DNA of 9,412 nucleotides from an uncultured Halioglobus sp. GTDB taxonomy: Bacteria; Pseudomonadota; Gammaproteobacteria; Pseudomonadales; Halieaceae. Each line of letters begins with the position of its first letter. Position 1 is the first letter of the stretch. The stretch is taken from the NCBI GenBank assembly GCA_905480565.1, contig CAJQQW010000049.1:1-9412 (forward strand), written 5' to 3'. The translations under genes and the position numbers were made by a program. Below the pieces are notes generated by a model, which was not told the DNA's origin, ran no database searches, and worked only from the letters and a program-made list of their open reading frames with translations. Of this stretch, positions 6,340 through 9,412 are shown piece after piece.

Positions 6340-8097
6340 ATGCCACGACTTCATACCCTTGCACTGACCTGCGCACTGCTGACGGCATGTGTGGGGCAGC
6401 CCGATGTGCCCGTCGATAGTTCAGCCCCGACGTCCCTCACTGAGCCGCAGGGTGCGGTGGTGCAGGAGCGTCCCATTCCAGCCGACAGCCTCTACCCACT
6501 GCTGGTAGCAGAATTCGCCCTGCGACAGGGTGAATACGATACGGCTATGGACACTTATATGGAGCAGTCTGCGCTCCTTAAAGATGCCGGAGTAAGCGCA
6601 CATACCACCCACCTGACACAGTTCCTGCGACGGGATGGCGCTGCACTGCGCTCCGCTACCTTGTGGGTTGAGCTGGACCCTACCAATGCAGAGGCGAACA
6701 ACACCCTCGCAGAATTACTGATTATGCGAGGCAGGACCGTCGAGGCACTGCCTTACCTCGCGACGGTAGAGCGAACCGCTGGCACCGCTAATTTCCCCAT
6801 GGTGATCAAAGGCTACAACCAGCTGGACAGCGAGCAGCAAGATGCATTAGGCCTGCAGATCGATGCGTTGACCGAAGAGTTCCCGGGGAATAACCGCCTG
6901 TTGTTCACACGCGCCGTATTGTACGAAGAACAGCAGCAGCACGATGAGGCGCTCGCCGCGCTGGACACCCTGTTCAAGGCTGACGCTGACAACATACCGG
7001 GGTTGGTCCTGGAAGCGCGTATCCTCATCGAACAAGAGGAGAAAAACCCCTTTACACGTCTGGAAAAAGTACTGCGAGCCAACCCCGAGGACGTTCAGCT
7101 GCGCCTGCAATACGCGGGACTACTCACGACCACCGATATGAATGCTGCCCGCGAGCAGTTTGAAACGCTGACCGCGCAGGTCCCGGGGGATGCGAATCTG
7201 CTATTTTCGCTGGCACTTATCTGCCAGGAAATCGGGGACGACGAGGCCGCCCGCGAGTACCTGCTGGAAGTAGTGAGACAGGGCGAACGCGCCAACGAAG
7301 CCTACTTCTATCTTGCCAGAATGGCGGAAGATCTAGGGCAAATGGACAATGCGGTGGTCTATTACATGGCGATCAAGAACAGCGAGCACTACCTGCCCGC
7401 CAACGGGCGCATAGGCCAGATACTGACCGAGGGCGGTCGAGCGGACACTCGCCGTCGCTGGTTCGCGCAGCAGCGCCAGACAAACCCGCAACTGAGCGCT
7501 CACCTTTACGGACTGGAGGCTGAGATTATTGCCAAACACGGGCTTGTGCAGGACGCCATAGAACTTCTGGACCAGGCACTTTCAGAACTGCCCGACAACC
7601 TGTCGCTGCTCTATGCAAGAGCTATGCTGTATGAGCAAGGCAACGCGCTGGCTGCGATGGAGCGCGACCTGCGCGCGATTATCAAGATCGACCCGGAGAA
7701 CGCCACTGCCCTCAACGCGCTAGGCTACACACTGGCCGACCAGACCACGCGCTATGAGGAAGCACTGGACCTCATATCACAAGCTCTCGTCTTAGAGCCC
7801 GATGAGCCGGCCATTCTGGACAGTATGGGCTGGGTCCTGTTTCGCGTCGGCCGTCTCGACGAGTCGCTGGAATACCTGCTTAGAGCCTATACCGAGTTCA
7901 ACGATCCGGAAGTCGCTGCTCACCTGGCCGAGGTTCTTTGGGCGCGCGGTGACACGGAAGCGGCGAGAAACATATGGCAAGACGCACTGCAGCGCGAGCC
8001 CGGTCACCCGATACTTGTGAACACGCTTGAGCGCCTCGGCATCGATGCCACCTTCAACTCATCAACCTCTGAAGAGCCCGATGAGCAACTACCGTAG
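6340..8097 (+). CDS. lbcA: TPR-repeat outer-membrane lipoprotein, LbcA-like (PA4667 homologue)
   Basis: 585-aa lipoprotein rich in tetratricopeptide repeats. Residues 1-16 form a short signal peptide ending in lipobox LTAC, with Cys17 as the lipidation site; Val18 at the +2 position does not signal inner-membrane retention, so outer-membrane anchoring is expected. TPR-like helix pairs run from about 50 to 560, clearest at 183-215, 285-345 and 418-520 (for example ALGYTLADQTTRYEEALDL at 460-478). P. aeruginosa PA4667, at the same place beside lolB and hemA, encodes LbcA, the partner that activates periplasmic protease CtpA against peptidoglycan hydrolases; that role is inferred here from synteny and architecture. 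Start: ATG at 6340 gives a normal signal peptide but has no ribosome-binding site; a GTG at 6289 would add 17 residues and also lacks a good one. The 3' end overlaps lolB by 17 nt. Confidence 0.8.
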   Translation: MPRLHTLALTCALLTACVGQPDVPVDSSAPTSLTEPQGAVVQERPIPADSLYPLLVAEFALRQGEYDTAMDTYMEQSALLKDAGVSAHTTHLTQFLRRDGAALRSATLWVELDPTNAEANNTLAELLIMRGRTVEALPYLATVERTAGTANFPMVIKGYNQLDSEQQDALGLQIDALTEEFPGNNRLLFTRAVLYEEQQQHDEALAALDTLFKADADNIPGLVLEARILIEQEEKNPFTRLEKVLRANPEDVQLRLQYAGLLTTTDMNAAREQFETLTAQVPGDANLLFSLALICQEIGDDEAAREYLLEVVRQGERANEAYFYLARMAEDLGQMDNAVVYYMAIKNSEHYLPANGRIGQILTEGGRADTRRRWFAQQRQTNPQLSAHLYGLEAEIIAKHGLVQDAIELLDQALSELPDNLSLLYARAMLYEQGNALAAMERDLRAIIKIDPENATALNALGYTLADQTTRYEEALDLISQALVLEPDEPAILDSMGWVLFRVGRLDESLEYLLRAYTEFNDPEVAAHLAEVLWARGDTEAARNIWQDALQREPGHPILVNTLERLGIDATFNSSTSEEPDEQLP

Positions 8098-8710
8098 GCC
8101 GCTGACGTCGACGCTCCTGCCACTGTTGCTCCTCGCGCTGACACTGGCCGGATGTGCAGGACTGGAACGCCCCGCACAGGAGTCGTCAGGAGACTGGGAT
8201 ACGCACCGGCAGCAGTTGATCAACCTTAACCAGTGGCGTGCAGAAGGCAAGGTTGCACTGCGCAGCGCAGAGGGCGCAGAATCCGCCAGCCTGATGTGGC
8301 AGCAGCATGGCGAAGAGACCGACCTCCTCCTGAGCGGCCCGATTGGTTTGGGGGCCACGCGCATAACCAGTGATGGCACGCACCTCGATATCAACCGTGG
8401 CGGTGAGCTGCAACGTATCGATATTTCCAGCCCCGATGCTATCGCTCGGGCCACTGGCTGGGACCTGCCACTGGCGGCACTGCGCCACTGGCTGAAAGGG
8501 GCACCGGCATCGGACCTGGCAATACAGGCAATTGATCTGGATCCGAAACAGGGACTGCTTTTGCATCTGCGTCAGGCGGGCTGGGATATCCACTATCAAC
8601 ACTACCGTGAATTCGACGGCGTCAGCCTGCCCACACGCCTGCACCTCAAGCGCGGTTCCACAGAGGCGCGAATTCTTATTGCACAATGGCAGTTGCCACC
8701 GGACCGATGA
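8081..8710 (+). CDS. lolB: Outer-membrane lipoprotein receptor LolB
   Basis: Last component of the Lol pathway: accepts lipoproteins from periplasmic carrier LolA and inserts them into the inner leaflet of the outer membrane; itself an outer-membrane lipoprotein. The 209-aa length matches the family (E. coli 207). Seen: Arg5-Arg6, hydrophobic core (12-22) and lipobox LAGC with Cys25. The mature protein has family features: INLNQWRAEGKVAL, LMWQQHG and LLLSGPIGLGATRI, the region holding the protruding hydrophobic loop needed for membrane transfer. Start: ATG at 8081, with GAAGAG 4 nt upstream, inside the end of the LbcA-like gene. A start at 8027 would put 18 extra residues before the signal peptide and is rejected. 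The stop overlaps the ispE start (ATGA), so the three genes are one operon. LolB would also be needed to place the upstream lipoprotein. Confidence 0.95.
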   Translation: MSNYRRPLTSTLLPLLLLALTLAGCAGLERPAQESSGDWDTHRQQLINLNQWRAEGKVALRSAEGAESASLMWQQHGEETDLLLSGPIGLGATRITSDGTHLDINRGGELQRIDISSPDAIARATGWDLPLAALRHWLKGAPASDLAIQAIDLDPKQGLLLHLRQAGWDIHYQHYREFDGVSLPTRLHLKRGSTEARILIAQWQLPPDR

Positions 8711-9412
8711 GCCGTTCTTTTTCGCTCCTGTCGCCTGCCAAGCTCAACCTGTTTCTGCATATTACGGGGCGACGCCCAGACGGCTATCACGAGCTGCAAA
8801 CCCTCTTTCAGTTGCTGGATTGGGGAGACATACTCACCTTTACGCCCAACCAAAGTGGCAAGGTCACACTCGACGGAGACGACATCGGTATACCCGACCA
8901 TGAGAACCTGATACTCCGGGCCGCGAGCACGCTGCGAAGGAACACTCTGGGCGCCACCATCTCTCTGCAAAAACGCATACCCGCCGGTGCGGGTCTGGGC
9001 GGAGGCAGTTCCAACGCGGCAACCACACTGCTGGCGCTGAATCATCTCTGGAGGCTGAATCTCCCCAATGAACACCTGCGGGAAATGGGCGCAGCCCTGG
9101 GCGCTGACGTGCCGGTGTTTGTCGGCGCACGGTCCGCCTGGGCCGAGGGAATAGGGGAAATTCTCTCTCCGGTGACGCTTCCGCGGCGTTGGTACCTGAT
9201 CCTGGTGCCCGGGTGCCACGTCTCAACCGGCCAAATATTTTCCCACCGGCAATTGACACGCAACAGCAAGCCCATCAAAATGGCGGCCTTTTTTAAGGGG
9301 GACTCCCGGAACGACTGCCAGAATCTGGTCAGCGAGATTTACCCGGAAGTTGGTAACGCCCTGAAATTATTAAATAAATTTGGAGAGGCCAGACTCACAG
9401 GAACCGGCGCCT
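8707..9412 (+). CDS. ispE: 4-diphosphocytidyl-2-C-methyl-D-erythritol kinase IspE (C-terminus cut by window edge)
   Basis: GHMP-family kinase phosphorylating the 2-hydroxyl of CDP-methylerythritol with ATP, fourth step of the MEP pathway to isoprenoid precursors; cytoplasmic. About 235 of roughly 283 expected residues are present. Seen: SPAKLNLFLH (9-18, Lys12 in the active site), GRRPDGYHELQTLF (21-34), the ATP-binding loop PAGAGLGGGSSNAA (92-105), GADVPVF (132-138, Asp134 as the likely catalytic base), NDCQN, and the start of the third GHMP motif LTGTGA at the right edge. The ATG at 8707 overlaps the lolB TGA by 4 nt, indicating translational coupling. In Pseudomonas the next gene is prs, which would lie beyond this window. 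Confidence 0.96.
   Translation, partial: MSRSFSLLSPAKLNLFLHITGRRPDGYHELQTLFQLLDWGDILTFTPNQSGKVTLDGDDIGIPDHENLILRAASTLRRNTLGATISLQKRIPAGAGLGGGSSNAATTLLALNHLWRLNLPNEHLREMGAALGADVPVFVGARSAWAEGIGEILSPVTLPRRWYLILVPGCHVSTGQIFSHRQLTRNSKPIKMAAFFKGDSRNDCQNLVSEIYPEVGNALKLLNKFGEARLTGTGA

Noticed and set aside
8027..8080. A longer LolB start at 8027
   Set aside because: It would place 18 polar residues before the signal peptide; the ATG at 8081 gives a normal lipoprotein signal.

Overview
The window comes from a gammaproteobacterium, most likely a marine relative of Pseudomonas (Pseudomonadales/Cellvibrionales type). Two things point there: the protein signatures, and the gene order, which matches the Pseudomonas aeruginosa block murI-moeB-prmC-prfA-hemA / PA4667(lbcA)-lolB-ispE from memory. 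The DNA is fairly GC-rich and almost entirely coding. I see no IS element, phage gene, CRISPR array, tRNA or rRNA.

Minus strand, read right to left from about 6.1 kb: hemA (glutamyl-tRNA reductase), prfA (release factor 1), prmC (methyltransferase of the release-factor GGQ glutamine), moeB (adenylyltransferase of molybdopterin synthase), then a DoxX-family membrane protein resembling HvfX, then rhlB (DEAD-box RNA helicase, C-terminus cut by the left edge). hemA/prfA, prfA/prmC and prmC/moeB overlap by 50, 1 and 11 nt, so these four genes almost certainly form one operon with coupled translation. prfA and prmC are a substrate-enzyme pair. The HvfX-like gene and rhlB follow after gaps of 66 and 134 nt and may be transcribed separately. 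murI, which follows moeB in Pseudomonas, is absent here.

Plus strand, from about 6.3 kb: a TPR-rich outer-membrane lipoprotein (LbcA-like), lolB (outer-membrane lipoprotein receptor) and ispE (isoprenoid kinase, C-terminus cut by the right edge). lbcA/lolB overlap by 17 nt and lolB/ispE by 4 nt (ATGA), so this is a second tight operon. The 226-nt gap between hemA and lbcA is the divergent regulatory region. It has a reasonable extended -10 promoter for hemA and a hemA leader that can fold around its ribosome-binding site.

Most of the window is ordinary housekeeping. The points most worth checking are the HvfX-like protein without its usual HvfABC partners, the HemA tail that runs 50 nt into prfA, the foldable hemA leader, and the TTG-started rhlB with its long basic N-terminus. 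I did not find a convincing new system.
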